Shown: positions 18,061 through 43,128 of the stretch, piece after piece
How the letters are laid out: each line of letters opens with the position of its first letter
Numbering within the stretch: position 1 is the stretch's first letter
Origin: Apostichopus japonicus
Taxonomy: Eukaryota > Echinodermata > Holothuroidea > Aspidochirotida > Stichopodidae
Length of the DNA stretch: 64,000 nucleotides
Reading direction: 5' to 3'
Assembly: GCF_037975245.1 (NCBI RefSeq)
Contig: NC_092569.1
Location: 21,101,001-21,165,000 of the forward strand
Notes under the pieces: generated by a model
Databases searched by the model: none
What the model was told of the DNA's origin: nothing
The model's input: the letters and a program-made list of their open reading frames with translations, nothing else
Made by a program: the position numbers and the translations under genes

Positions 18061-19355
18061 AATGTTCTTATGGTTATATAGCTACCTCGAAACGTTATTG
18101 AACGAGAAGTACGATCTTCATTCCATTTTTAGTATGAATGTTATTCATTTTTATTGACTTTGTTTATGACTATCTAAATTCAAAGTAATTATGCATTGTT
18201 CACATTCAACATATAAGGAATAATCATGTAACTGCAATAACAAGACATGATTACTCAGCATACTGAGTTAAAGTTTGTAAAGTACGGTACTGCCCTGCCC
18301 AATTTACTGTATAAACTAAACAACTGGCTGAATGAAGGAACAAAGATAAATCCCAACGACAAATTATGATGAGAGACCTAATCAAGTGGACCGTGAAGAA
18401 AACAGGCCATTAGTCACTGCGACCACCATATACCAATACCTGTTCGCCATTCATTCATGCCACATATATCACTAAACTTGTTATGCCGACACGTACGTAT
18501 GCAGCCAAATTAAATACATATGTACAACATACCGAAATTGTTAAAATAGCTATTTTAACAATTATGTTGTACTTATTAGTATTACTAGTCCCATATATTG
18601 GAGGGCAATATATATGACTACACATTCGTGACCAAATCATTGAGACATTGTAATTCCAAACAAAGCTCAAACTACATTTCTAAAGGCAAATCATATCGCC
18701 CGAACAATAAAAAGTTTCAATCCCCTCATAATTTACAACGCCATCAGATTTCCATACGTAATTCTTAGCAACATCTAAGGCAGACCTGGTGAACAATATT
18801 GTTCATAAGTTTTTCATATAAGCACCCTCCATATTTTACCACAAATTCTCCTCGATCCCCCCCTTTGACCCCTCCCCTGATCGACAATTTTTTTAAAGCA
18901 ACCCCCCCCCCTCCCCCGCCAGTGTTAATAAAGTTATAGCAGACATTACGTTAAGTTAGAACTTGAAACGACATAGCCCTAGTGCGTCAAGTCGATCCGA
19001 GCTACACAACAAATTTTGACGCCATTTTTTTTTTTGAAGTAGGGCACCATTGTGGGTAAAAGTACGTACAAAAAGAATTTTAACAACTGATATTTCTAAA
19101 ATAATATCCTATGCATGGTTACTATCATGAAAGTTACGAAAGTACATCTCACTGTCAATCTCAAGTCCGGGACAGTGTTGCTTTTTGTCGTCGTGAGAAA
19201 CTAACTATCTGCATTCTATCCGAGGATGTGAAACGAAAATGTAAATCCTTTGGAGCTAGGATCCTCCTCAATCCCAACCATGGTTCATGTCAACAAAATT
19301 TTCGACTTATTCACTATGTATAGTTCTATGAAATTAGCGGTTACTTTTTATACAG

Positions 19356-19623
19356 CTGTTTCAGAAGCGCTTTGGTGGATCTGTGTCATTTTATGAGACT
19401 TGGGATAACTAGAGAGATGGATTTGGTGATCTTAATTTTAGTGTCTTGCTCGGAAATGAGAAATTACACGTCATATCAGCTCAGAGAGATCATCAACTAA
19501 GAATTGATATTTTGTTCAACAATACCTATGATGACAGTGCATATCTTCATTACAACCTGTTTCGAGTTAGCTCCGAGGCAACACAATACGAGATAACGCT
19601 TGGAAGCTACACAAGAAGCTTCG
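19356..19623 (+). pseudogene. FReD middle exon, inverted orientation, premature stop
   Basis: This plus-strand exon has the full 268-nt length and both splice edges of the C/E/F/G FReD exon, but codon 19 is TAG (19410-19412), where the functional genes read Tyr in [10 protein letters not shown]. The usual FWLGNEK is also changed. The flanks to 19915 match the reverse complement of the intron next to gene E at 24835-25100, so this is part of an inverted gene fragment. The same stop is in the copy at 56019-56286, so the inactivation predates the segmental duplication. Confidence 0.85.
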
Positions 19624-19917
19624 GTACGTATTGTTCCGCGAATAGCAACTACCTCTGAACAGTAGTGTGGTTCAGTTGACTGAACTTTGACGTATATTGA
19701 CTTTGTTAATGTTGTACTTTATGTATCAGGACCGCTTAGGACGAGTGCAAGAGAGAGATGGGGAATTGTTAATCTGATAATGTCAATGAAGTTCTTAGAA
19801 TACATTTTAAAAAACCCCAGAGAAGTACACAATCCAAAGTTGAGGCCAATGTTGTTAACTTTCATTCTTGTTTAGGTTATAGGAAGCTTTTATCTACATT
19901 CGAAAAAGAAGACAAAC

Positions 19918-19925
19918 TAATTTTG

Positions 19926-19984
<59 letters not shown>

Positions 19985-20114
19985 ATATATATATATATAA
20001 TTATATATATATATAATGATATATATATAGCCTATATATATAATGATATATATATAAATATATATAAATATATATCTATACTTGTATATATATATATATA
20101 TATATATCTATACT

Positions 20115-20171
<57 letters not shown>

Positions 20172-20437
20172 ATATATATATAGCCTATATATATATATTT
20201 ATATAATAAATATATATATATAAATATATATATATATTTATATATATGTATATATATATATTTGTATATATATATATACATATATTTGTATATATATATA
20301 TATATATATTTGTATATATATATATTTTTTTTTATATATATATATAAATATATATTTATATATATATAAATATATATATATAGGCTATATATATATAATT
20401 ATATATATTATTATATTTATATTTATATTTATATTTA

Positions 20438-20530
<93 letters not shown>
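19918..20530. repeat. 600-bp TA-rich low-complexity region
   Basis: TA dinucleotides with scattered TTTATA, TTGTATA and TAATTATA variants. It directly abuts the truncated 5' end of the LINE fragment, so the breakpoint of that insertion lies in simple sequence. Confidence 0.95.
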
Positions 20531-20533
<3 letters not shown>

Positions 20534-22023
20534 CGGCTACCTGCAATCTTGATTCTATACCCACTTGGTTACTTAGAAAGTGTCTTGACCCCCTTTTGCC
20601 TGTATTGACTACCATGATAAATGGTAATGTTCCTGACAAATGGAAATTTGCTACCGTTACTCCATTGTTAAAGAAAGCAGGTTTGGACCCTATCTATTCT
20701 AATTATAGACCAATAAGTAATTTGAGCTATGTTTCCAAGTTAGTTGAACGAGCTGTAGTTAATGAGATTGTCTCACATTGTTCATCACGTGCTCCTTTTC
20801 CTGATTGCCAATCTGCGTACAGGCAAAATCACTCTACAGAAACTGCACTTATGAAAATACATAGTGATATATTAATGAATATGGACCATCAACAATGCAC
20901 TCTTTTAATCCTGTTAGATTTGAGTGCAGCGTTCGATACTGTTAACCATGATATTCTTATGAACATATTGCGTACCCAATTTGGTATTGTTAATAATGCA
21001 CAAAAATGGATTGGTAATTATCTGTCTTTCAGAAAACAGCATGTATCTATAGAAAATATCTCATCGAAAGATTTTTCTTTGAATTGTGGTGTACCACAGG
21101 GCAGCTGTCTCGGTCCTGTTCTTTTTCTTTGTTACGTTTCTCAGTTGTTTGCCATTGTCTCTAAACACCTTCCTAACGCACATAGTTATGCTGATGATAC
21201 ACAGTTATATTTATCTTTCAATGCTGGTTCTCTGTTATCTGAGGAACGGGCTGTTCTGGCAATGCAATCACTTATATTCGAAATAAGACATTGGATGATC
21301 AGCAATAGGCTAATGATCAATGATTCTAAGACTGAGTTTCTTTTAATTGGTACTCGCCAACAAGTTGCTAAGACTCGGGTTCAGATGATAAAAGTAGGTA
21401 ACGTGGATATTAAGCCATGTGATAGTGCAAAAAATCTTGGGGTTTATCTTGACAGCAACATGTCAATGGACATTCATATTGGAAAAGTTTGCTCAAGGGC
21501 ATACCATGGACTCTATAATATTCGTCAGATCAGAAAATTCCTGGATGAGGACTGTACTAAAACTCTTATTAATGCTTTTGTAATTAGTCACACTGACTAC
21601 TGTAATGCACCCTCGATTGGTTTACCTGATTATAAGCTTCGTAGAGTTCAAATGGTACTTAATGGAGCGGCTCGGTTGATTTACGCTCTTCCTAAATTTT
21701 GTCACATTACTTTTACTTTACAATCTCTTCATTGGTTACCTGTACAGCAACGCATTGAATTCAAACTAATCTTGCAAGTATTTAAAAGTTTAAAAGGTCT
21801 TGCACCTAAGTATTTATGTGATATGATCTTGGTGAAGTCTAGTTCTTACTCTTTGCGCTCACATTCTCAAATCACCCTGCATGTTCCTCGTATCAATCAT
21901 AATACGTTAGGCAATAAGGCTTTTGCCTACAAAGGACCTCGGTTGTGGAATTCACTTCCGGTGGAATTGATGTGTATCGACTCCTTGACCCTGGATGCTT
22001 TCAAGATAAAGCTAAAAACGTTC

Positions 22024-22030
<7 letters not shown>
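20531..22030 (+). mobile_element. 5'-truncated CR1/L2-like non-LTR retrotransposon (reverse transcriptase)
   Basis: One open frame runs from about 20533 ([20 protein letters not shown]) to the (TA)n tail. It contains the reverse transcriptase palm and fingers: [22 protein letters not shown] with the first catalytic Asp near 20917, GVPQGS at 21088-21105, and YADD at 21187-21198. The C-terminal WNSLPVELM segment is typical of CR1/L2/Jockey-type LINEs. The endonuclease half is missing, so the copy cannot move alone. The DNA ends AACGTTCATTTATATATA, close to the family 1 SINE tail. Its frame runs into (TA)n without a normal stop. Confidence 0.9.

Positions 22031-22088
<58 letters not shown>
22029..22088. 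repeat. (TA)n tract shared by LINE tail and inverted SINE tail
   Basis: About 60 bp of TA separate the LINE 3' end from the tail of the minus-strand family 1 element; both neighbours point their 3' ends into it. Confidence 0.9.
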
Positions 22089-22091
<3 letters not shown>

Positions 22092-22539
22092 GAAAATCGT
22101 AATGAGTAGGAAAATCAAGAACAGTGAAAAAACTTTCAGCCTCCACCGGGATTCGAAACACGGGCCTCAACTTTGTACGCGGACACCCTAACCACTAGGC
22201 TATGGACGCTGATTGTATGTCCAGAGGTTCGAAACCGGTAAGGAGGGTCGTAATTCCACTGTAGGCGTTTGTCACCTGTATCGAACAATACTAGTTCTGT
22301 TTTTGGTGGCATATTTTGCCTTACTCTAGAGATGCAACATGATGCTAACCAACTCGAAATCATTTGTGATTCCTAAAGCCGGATCTCGAAAGAGATACTT
22401 TGAACAGACTTTATGTTAATGCAAAGGAGGAAAACGACAAAGGAAAATGAATATATATAAATGAAAATCGTAATGAGTTGGAAAATCAAGAACAGTGAAA
22501 AAACTTTCAGCCTCCACCGGGATTCGAACCACGGGCCTT
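22089..22539 (-). mobile_element. Family 1 SINE, 1.2 copies of the 373-bp unit, minus strand
   Basis: A whole 373-bp unit is followed by a second tail and partial tRNA-like head ending at about 22538, where the hammerhead-bearing SINE begins. It is the same head-to-tail arrangement as the array in gene C, but more diverged (for example, the anticodon stem reads CCTCAACTTTGTACGC). Confidence 0.85.
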
Positions 22540-22836
<297 letters not shown>

Positions 22837-24067
22837 ATATACTTAACTAAACTATCATCATACTGCTACTCGGAGTTTCACGGGTACGGCTCGCGCACCG
22901 ATCATCAGGCAACTGAACAACATAGGCTATCTATATCAAAGGAACCGAATGATTTATGTGTAAATATCTAATCGAAATTGTTTTATTTAATCTCTTCTTC
23001 AACATTAACAACAACATTTTTAATAATAAAGTTAATTGTCATCCAAGGTTGGATAAACGTGCTTTATACACACATATATACATTGTTCGACTTATTGTTA
23101 AAATAATGGTTAAACACTGTTAAACAAACTGTACACATTGTTTAACTAATCTTGTAAGTCGAAAATGAATATTTCTGTATTCTAGCACATCATAATTTGT
23201 CATTTATTTTAATTTCCTTAAATGTCTACTTTCTTTCCAGCTTATACCTTGTAAATGTGTATGTTGACCGAACTAGCAAATTCAACGAACATGTGACATT
23301 GCAAATGTAGCACAATCCAGCTTCCTATTACGGCACCTTACCTTTGTGCACATTGTGGTTAATCTCCTTAAGCAAACAGTAAGGTGCTACAAGCAATTTT
23401 TGGATGATAATTAGTCATTTCCTTAACAATGATACACTAATCCAAAAAGTTTTTTTTTTAATAAAAGTATTACATATTTTGAGGTCAAAATAAAATAACA
23501 GAGAATAACAAAGCTATGTGAAGACGAAAACTTTTCGTTTGATTTAGGGATATCCTATAACCGTGAAGATAATTAGCTCTATTCAAAGCGTTTTAATTCG
23601 CGTAACGAGGTGAAAGTGGTTCCTTTTCATTACATTTTACTACTGATACCAAAACGTGTCCGTGCAACACAATTGATAAATTCATTATTTACATTCTCAT
23701 CATCTTGTGAATAGCAGGGTTTTGTAGCTTCATCAACTACAATTTTATATTTATATAATTATAATCTGCTGGTTTCGGGAAAATTGAAGATCAAACCTTC
23801 ATTCCTCTGTCACGATGTGGTCTTATATAAACGAACCTTGAATAATAAGACTTCAGTCCTTCATAATCTAAGCTACTAGTGTTTTATTAATATGACCTGA
23901 TGATCAAGTTCATTGAATGTTCTTTTAACCAAATCGTCACAATCCTGTCCCCTCCTCTTTCTCGCTCCAACCAATTAACATTAGACATCCAGCAAGCAAT
24001 AGTTTTTAAAGTCCATGGGTTCATGACTTCACAGAAGAAATGGTTGTGAACCTCTCTAAGTACATTC

Positions 24068-34309
<10,242 letters not shown>

Positions 34310-37300
34310 CTTCAAGTCGTTATAAATACTTTCTTTTCAGCTCAAACCAAACTTATACGTACCACATGGAAAATAAAACTAAAATCTAAAATTGCGAAAA
34401 TGTTACCTCGTTTTGTGAGCAAAGTAACCAGAAGAGTCTATTGTAAAGTTAATGCCACCCTCATTCAAGTAATAAATATATCATAAAAAGCAATTAGGGT
34501 ATACTCTGCAGAATTCGATATTGCAGCCAGTTGTTTTGATTCCTTTGATGTATTTGCTTCAACAATATAGGTTGGAACAAACACTTTATTTTACAGATAC
34601 ATTTTGCAACAGGAAATTTGCCAATTTAGCAGAGAATAACAGTTATTTGTGCTAAATTGCACATCTTTGTTCAAGAAAAGAGGTCAGTCCACTTAATTAT
34701 AAAAACTCGATACACTATAGAAATTACAAAGCGCCTATGCATTTAACTGTTTTTAATACTCGGTTATATTATTGAAGCTTTAACGATCAATAATTTGGAA
34801 CAATTGTTGAGTATGTCCAGTTAACAAACATGTCATTGTTACCTCTGAATCTTCCCTCGAGGAAAAATATTGACAAGTGGGAGAAATTACTTCTTAATTA
34901 TAAAATATTGCACGAGAAACGTTTCTTTAGTGTGAAATATCATCTTTAGTACATTATCATCAGTTTAACTATCAACATCAGAATAACATCCATGACTAGC
35001 CAGATACACCTTGTATGTTTTCCATTAAACTTTGGTTATTCGTTTAAGTCGTTAACCCCCCCCCCCCCCCGCACCAAAACAAAATCTGTATTGGGAAGAT
35101 TTTTTTCTCATTACTTACTAATTAATTAGCGTTATGAGATGAGAAAGATCTAGACGGATGTTATATGAATCTCATGTTGCTGCAGTGTTCAGAATGGAAC
35201 TCTATCAAGTGTGTACTACTTTAAAGAATTGATTGATTTGAGTTGGTTAAATCTCCCCTTTTCCGTTGTTCATGTTAAAACTAAAAACAAAGAGTTTTGG
35301 GTTGAAGAAGTTGTCATATTGACTAAAATGTGTAGAAGCTCAATAAATACTTGGATTCCATGTCTTGAAGAAAACAAATAGGCAAATGATGGACTTGCAG
35401 GTTTTATCCCAGAATTTGGGTATCGGATCAGTGTTATCGTCACCGATAACTTAATTTTTAAAAGGAGTGTCTTACGTTTTGTGTTTGTATGTGTCCTCTA
35501 ATGCATTATTTTACATAGCTTATATTATGTCTTTCGGTCTCTGTGTTGTTGTTGTTGTTACAATAGCTTCGTACTGTGTTATTTGTTATTGACTTAATTT
35601 TGTTTATTTCTTTTACTTTCACCGTGCTTTTATGGCACGAGTGCGTAATAAAAGGAACACACCCGTCAAACGACTCCTGGCTAGTTATTTAGAGACACAC
35701 ACAGTGAAAACCAGTATTAACGTCATTACTCTGACTTCTGAAAGTTTGAACTACAAAGCCTTGAATTTGAATGAATTTGAATGACCTATTTTCCTTTGAT
35801 ATTTTATGTTAGTATGCATCAAGCATTCATAGAAACAGTTCATTCAAACAGTCATTTCTTCATGTCTGGTATGACACTTTTAGATATGTTTCCATATTGG
35901 CATATGCATATGCACAATAGCTGGAAGAACACATTATTATTTATCGTAGTTAAATTTGCAGCAATTTTGTTAAGCAATCAAAACCAGCTTCCGAAAACTC
36001 ACTTTTCGGGAATTTGTCATTATGAAATGTGAACGGATTTGGGCAACTTTGATCCATTGATCCTCATGACCATTTGACATTTGGTGTTTTACATTAATTA
36101 AAGAACTGTACAGTTTCAGAGAATTGTATTTACATGATTTTAAAATCAAGGATTAAGGATTTTTGCATATGGTCAGACATATAAAGTTTAAACTTTCGAA
36201 ATAATTTTTTCATTGTTGATGTAAGTTCAAAATAATAACAAAAATATGTCTGGGGAGAATTTTCCATATCGATTAAAATATGTCATTGGCTTTAATTTAT
36301 GAAACAATAGAATTTCTTTGTTTGATTAATCTTCGGTTGTGCAACTCCAACTTATTTATGGTCATGGAATTGCCAAATCAACTCAGAAATTTATCAAGCC
36401 CCCCCCCCGCAAAAAACAAAAACAAAACAAAAACAAAAAAACAACGAGAACATTCGATCAGAAGAAGTCATCGGCCTGAAACCGACTGTTTCTATTAACA
36501 GTTAGACACATAATAAGCTAGCAATACGTTTTTCGCCTCTATACACTGAATTTGAGATCCTGATAAACTATCCTCAAACTAACACCAGCGGTGTTCAAAA
36601 TTACCAAAAATCATGTGAATTTAATACATCACTGGACCTACCTGCCTAAAGGAAAGATAAACATATTCTAGGAACACGAACCAATCGCAAATTTTTAGGA
36701 GAAACACATCATAAATGCAAAATACTCATTTCTTAAAATTGACGGATATTTTTCTGATGCGGCATGTATCAGGAAAGATATATCTTTTGTATTTACTCTT
36801 TGGCATGTAAGCTGCGGTACGTGAATGCGTTGTAACTGCATACAAACCGATGAGTTTCCATTGCCTGCTCTGCAAATTTTCTACAAAAAAATATCATTAA
36901 ATAACTAATAGTTATTCCATGAGTAATAATTCTATTCAATGCTGTCGTCGTCCGAACATTTAACATGTTAATAGTAACAGTGTATACAATAAAAAAGTGG
37001 TAATTGGAAAAAAATATTGGCACTTTCTTTCCACGTTGCTATTTGAAGTATAATTTGACGATATGCATACAAATGAACTACATTGTTATTGGATTACAGT
37101 ACATTGACAATGACAATGACAATGAAATATTTTATTTCCATCATAAACTGTAAGTACAGGTACAAAATATTGCAAGGATATAACTGTATAAAGGTGAACG
37201 AAATATTTGTACAGTACATATACATAAACGTTAATACAACATAACCAATGCATGGAAAGGGAGAAAAAAAAGTAAAATACTTATAAACACTTTTCCCCCA

Positions 37301-37968
37301 GATTGGTGAATATATATGTTTTACTGGAAAATTTACATACATTTTTTTTTTTGCATCGACTAACAAATACAAGAAAACAAAATCTAAATAAAAATTCACA
37401 CACACACAACGAACAACTAAACTTTTATCCCAAGAAAAATATTTAGCTTCCATAAACCATCAATAACTTTTCCTTACATGCCTTACATTAAGCTCTGATC
37501 AACACAGACAACAAAACTGTTTTCATCAATATTCGCAATATACACATCATTAGTCCCCATTGAAAACATATCAATAAAACTGACAATAATTTGTTATCAC
37601 AATTATTTGAATGCTCTAAATGAACGCTTAATTGAGTACAAAAGTGTGTGTTATAAATGTAATGTACTATTTATTTATCAAACATTTTTTTAAATCATCG
37701 AATATTTTAAAGATATAAGATTGTGGTACACATAACATAACATAGAACAAATACAGCGTAGTCTTACAACAACACATATGCGTTCGAAAGACAACATACA
37801 CTGTTAAATGCGAGTAATTACGTCGATTCAGCACACCGGACCATCAAACTACAGGATACCATCAAGGGGTCTGAACCGTAGCGCCTGACCTAGTGTTTGT
37901 AAGAAATTTATGAGTTATCATGTCGTAAGAAAGCAAGTGATGAAGTAATTTTTAGGCTATACAACCTT
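34310..37968. other. Intergenic region between genes B and E; no gene recognised
   Basis: No credible coding exon on either strand. It holds a poly-C run at about 35056-35072, a (TTGAATGAA)-like short repeat at 35755-35783, a poly-C/poly-A stretch at 36400-36442 and the LINE-like 3' end at 37094-37470. The rest looks unique and AT-rich. Confidence 0.6.
37094..37453 (-). mobile_element. Possible non-LTR retrotransposon 3' end with (CATTGT)n tail
   Basis: Read on the minus strand, the AT-rich stretch ends GATGGAAATAAAATATTTCA followed by about four CATTGT repeats (37106-37130). Short-repeat tails of this kind are usual for CR1/L2-type elements. No coding homology is visible, so this is tentative. 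Confidence 0.35.
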
Positions 37969-40900
37969 TCAATTTAAAGGTTTAATCTTCATTTCCATGT
38001 AAGTCGTGTTGCAAATACGTGCTTGAGCACTTCGTTCGAAAATGCAAATGCCAGTGTCCCATCCATTACCGTATATACCATTGGGATTTATAGAGTAGCA
38101 GTTGTTATACCACCAACCGCCTTTATGACGAACACTGCAGGTTTGGCTCTGAGACTTGTCATTGTCTTGATCGTAGGTGGTGAATTTCATACCGCGGTGA
38201 TAATCCATGTAATCGAAAACTGTAATGAGGCAAACATATATTTTATGTTTAGATTGACGCTGTCGTCAGTGGTAAAAGGCAGTGGCGAGTAGAAGTTTGA
38301 AGAATTATTATATATTAAGTCCAAACCTTTTACAGTACCTTGGAGATGGACAGAAAAGATAATATTCTGGTCATATAATTACATTACACTACATTAGAGA
38401 AAAAAATACAGCTCATTTCAGTACTTTACACATCACATAAAATTACAGTACCGTTTCTTGATAGTTCATTACAGTACTTTCATTGCATTACACTTTCCCT
38501 GAATTGGAATTGTGTAGTCGTATCTGATAACAAAATGTTATTCACATGAAACCGTGTATCATAAATTATGGATAAATAAGATATATTGTATGTACCTAGC
38601 ATACTTCAACAAAAAGACCGATTGAATTTCGCTTGCGTATGGCTGCATGTTGTAAAGTATAAAGTCATGTAGTTATCCCCTCTAATAATTATGTTGACCT
38701 ACCTGTACTTCCGTTGTATGATCCAAGTTGTAAATGATACTTGATTTCTTCATTACCAACAAGAACACCATCGTATGTGAAATAGTAAGCAGCACCATTA
38801 TCTGCTACAAGGTCTATGCGTAATTGATACATGTTCTGATTTGTTAGGTAATGCAACCTTTCATTACCAAGCCACAACTCCTGATTTGGGGAGCCAAATC
38901 CAATCTTATAGTCCTCCCAATCTCGGTAAAAGTCCAATGTGCCGTCGATGCGTCGCTGAAATATCTGCAAGGAATAACCCAAAGAAAAGCTCGATAATTT
39001 TAAATGTAACCGTTCCCGGAAAGATTTTTTTTTTTTTCAATGTACGCTTTATTTGCAGAGCATCATCTGTCTAGTCTATTGGGATAATCGAAACTGACAA
39101 TGGATGTAATTCACTAACACCGCTATAGTTAATAAGCATGTTTATTTCAACCAAGGTGTATGACTTACAAGAAACAACCTTACAATCCTTATGGAGGATG
39201 GAAAACCGACTTTAGTTAAGGGCCAGAAGCAATATCTTTGTTCGGTATGTTGCATAAATATTAATACAACCTTACGTTACTGAAGTCATCAGGTGGATTT
39301 TGTGTTGACGACGATGTTCTTAGCCGTGGGTGTACTGCCAGGTCTTATTAATTTACATAACCTTCTTTTAATTTGACCATGTTATGCAAGGTTTAATGCC
39401 ACTTTACGTTCTTGATCATTATAACGTTAGTATTTCTCTATCCCTATCTTACTGATTTATTAAACGCACTCAATTATCAGGGGTCCTGTTATACTTTCAT
39501 GTTATAAATGTCCTTTCTATGTATTGTGATGGTTCAACGAAAGCAATATTACCCAATTTCCATGATGGTATAACGTTAAGACGGTTTCTATTCTCAACAC
39601 GCCGTCTATTATTCACATGAAGCTATACTAAGTTCAGTTCACAATTAAAACAGTTAATTCACAATACATCGTAACAAAAACACCGGTTTATATCATATAT
39701 GTCAAATATGTTTATATCAAATATGATTTACAGCCTAATTTGTGAATTTCGTGCCTGTATTTTTTTCAATAATCAATATTAACATTGACTATCTTGTCGG
39801 CCAATTTTGCAAGTTGTACATTTATGAGTGTCGAGGAATAGTGCGATCGTGGGACGCGCGTCAACCCCCTGCCCCTCCCCCTGGTGCTTCAAAAGTTATG
39901 ACAAGGATCAATGAGAGTTGTTGAAATTAACCATTTAATGGAGTTGCAGATTACGCTTCAATTTAAAGCGATTTCGTATCAAATGCAACAACTTTTCACG
40001 CTTAATTGCTGCCCATGTCTATTCGTTAAACAGCATATCTTCCCGTAATGAGGTTTTGCCTAGACATTCCTTCAGGATGACAACGTTAATTCCAATCATC
40101 TTAAAATGTCATGGAAACCATGACGTGACAAACTTACCAAACAAGTACCTCATGCAAAATTAATATCGACTAATATGATTCACAAAGTAAACGGGATGTA
40201 GAATGCAAATATGTGGTTTTCTTATATTCATGATTAACGATGCATTGTCTGGTACATACTCAAAGGAATATTATTTTTATACAATATGTTCGTGTGTAAA
40301 GAAAACTTGGTTTGAACGTTCCCAGAGCTAACGTTATGTGTCAAATTTATTGCTTAAGTATCCATGCTTTTATATTTAATTTTCATTCAATTTTTACATC
40401 GTATGGAAATTCAATCTAGACATTAATTTATCTCAGCTAACAGTTTTAATATTTATTTCTAAACTTTGTTCAGCCGTTATATACACACTGCGCCAGCCAA
40501 TGGCCGTTGTTTACAATAATTAGGTGTACGGTAATGTGATATATCGACAGATATCTTGAAATCACAGCTAAGTAGCATCTATAACCAGACTCACAATCGT
40601 GGCCAAATTTGATTATCTTATTTCGGATACCAAAGGATATCTGTACAACCAAGTACGAAACATATATATGAATACATTACCGTCCATCCATCACTGCAAT
40701 ACACTTCGAAAGCTCCATGCGGGTCCATATGTGGATATATCGTGTACACCCCTTCTGCAGTCAAACCAACATCGTTGACATCTTGGCAATCAAATAAGCG
40801 ATCACAATTCTGACCATTTCCAAAGAAGCCGTCACTACAGATACACCGAAATACGTCAGATTCGAACTTGCACGAGGCATTATCACTGCAGTTCAATTCC

Positions 40901-43064
40901 TCCGTAGTACATACAAGAACTCCGTTTTTGCACGAGCACTGAGTGCAGTTAGAAAGTGTGTACTGTTCGCCTTCCTGGTTGAAAAATACACATAAATATA
41001 CGTTTAAACCTAACAAAAGCAAAAGTATGTTACCAAGAACAATGGATTGAAAACTACCTTACAAATAATGTCATGTAACTACGTCTAAAGTTTTGTTCAC
41101 ATATATAAGATGGGAATGGCGAATACAAACAATAAAGAAGAACAAACTTTAGCAGAAAATAAAAGTAAAAAAAAAAAAATGTCCAAATGGTCGAAACATC
41201 AAGTCAAATTAAATGTACGACTTCAAATCAGTAAATGAATCTTTCGATCAGAATGCACCCTAAAATTCACCAAAAAAGTGTTTTGGATATATTTCAACAC
41301 TAAATTCCATCACCGTGGCATGTAGAGAGATTTTCTTAAAATTCGTTGTAACGTAAATTTGATGCAAATATTTAAAAGTAGTAGAGCTTCTTATATATTA
41401 ATGAATTGTATTATGAATATACATCGCATGTTTGGTTCAATTATTTCTAGCAAGAAACGCACCAACGGAATTAGTGTTGTAAAGCTTCCAAGCATGTCAA
41501 TCAAACAGACAAGGTACATTGCTGTGGCTTGAAGGTTATGTCCTGTCATGGATTATTTGATTTTAATCTGACAAATGATAGATTTTAGGGTGAATTCTGA
41601 TAAAATGGATATATTATTAAATTAAACTCACTGTCAGAACACCCGTCTCCTTGACGTAACATGCACATTCGTCTTGTGGTACGCAATCCATGGTGCTTTG
41701 TATCATAAATCCAGTCGGGCAAATGCAAGAGATATCATCAGTGCAATTACTGTGACAACCTTTCTCACCGTCCGGATCATCACATGTAGCCTGACACGTG
41801 CAGTTTGATAGTATCATGTTACGCGGACATTCACTTTCGTATGTGGTTGTTTGTACTGTAGTTTGTGCCGCAGTAGGTGTTGCAGCCGATACGAATGATG
41901 TTGGCTCCATTGCATCGATGGTACTTTCTAAAAGTTTCGAAGATGTCTCTTGGGTATGTGAAAGTTTATCCTGTGAAGCCGGGAATATTTCTATTTCAGA
42001 TGGAGACGAGAGTGTTACTTGGCGTTCAACTGAAGTACTTTCTGATACATATAATGACGTTGTATCTGGCATTGATACAGACGTTGCGTCGACTTTTGAA
42101 GTTAGTTTCGGTGTAGATGAAGCTGTTACCGAAGAACCCGAAGCTTTGACCGGCCGAGTTGAGGTACCCGTTTGGGAGGTTGTCATTTCTGAAGCCGGGA
42201 ATATTTCTATTTCAGATGGAGACGAGAGTGTTACTTGGCGTTCAACTGAATTACTTTCTGATACATATAATGACGTTGTATCTGGCATTGATACAGACGT
42301 TGCGTCGACTTTTGAAGTTATTTTCGATGTAGATGAAGCTGTTACCGAAGAACCCAAAGCTTTGACCGGCCGAGTTGAGGTACCCGTTTGGGAGGTTGTC
42401 ATTTCTGATGAGGAATATGATGTTGCACTTAGGCCTCCAGATGATGGTTCTTCTGGCGTTAGTGGTATAAATTCCTTTGTAACCGACGGCGCTTGTGTTG
42501 CAGATGTGTAAGCGTCTGAGGCTTCTTGGAATGAGCCATGTGTATATGAACTCATCTGCCGTGCCAATGATGGTTTCGTTGATGAAGGCGTCATGGTTGC
42601 CGATACAGACGAGCTAGCAGACAATTCGATAAAAGCTTTCATTGTGAATGATGATGCTTCTGGTTTAGATGAAAGTGTTCCAAATGAAGATGGCTTTTTT
42701 GACGCAGATGAAACTAGTGAAGATCTGTGCTGCTTGGATGAACTCTCTTTGGCCGCTGTAATGACATTAAAAAACACTATTTTTAGGTCACATATTAATG
42801 CAGATGCAGCATTCTGTTATAAACAGACAGAATCATGAGAATAAAAAAAGAATAAAAAAACAGAACAAGTATTGTTCGATACAGGTGTCAAACGCTACAG
42901 TGAAATTACCTTCCTTACCGGTTTCGAACCTCTGGATATACAATCAGCGTCCATGGCCTAGTTGGTTAGGGTGTCCGCGTACAAAGCGGGAGGCCCGGGT
43001 TCGAATCCCGGTGGAGGCTGGAAGTTTTTTCACTGTTCTGGATTTTCCTTCTCATTACGTTTTC

Positions 43065-43128
<64 letters not shown>

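Noticed and set aside
18890-18920. Poly-C tracts (also 35056-35072, 49560-49577, 55567-55585) as G-quadruplex elements
   Set aside because: They are simple homopolymer runs, variable between paralogues and error-prone in assembly; nothing links them to function.
42947-43018. tRNA gene with formal anticodon ACA
   Set aside because: The cloverleaf is good, but the sequence is one of many copies sharing a leader, tail and TA tract, and the acceptor has a mismatch. It is a SINE head.
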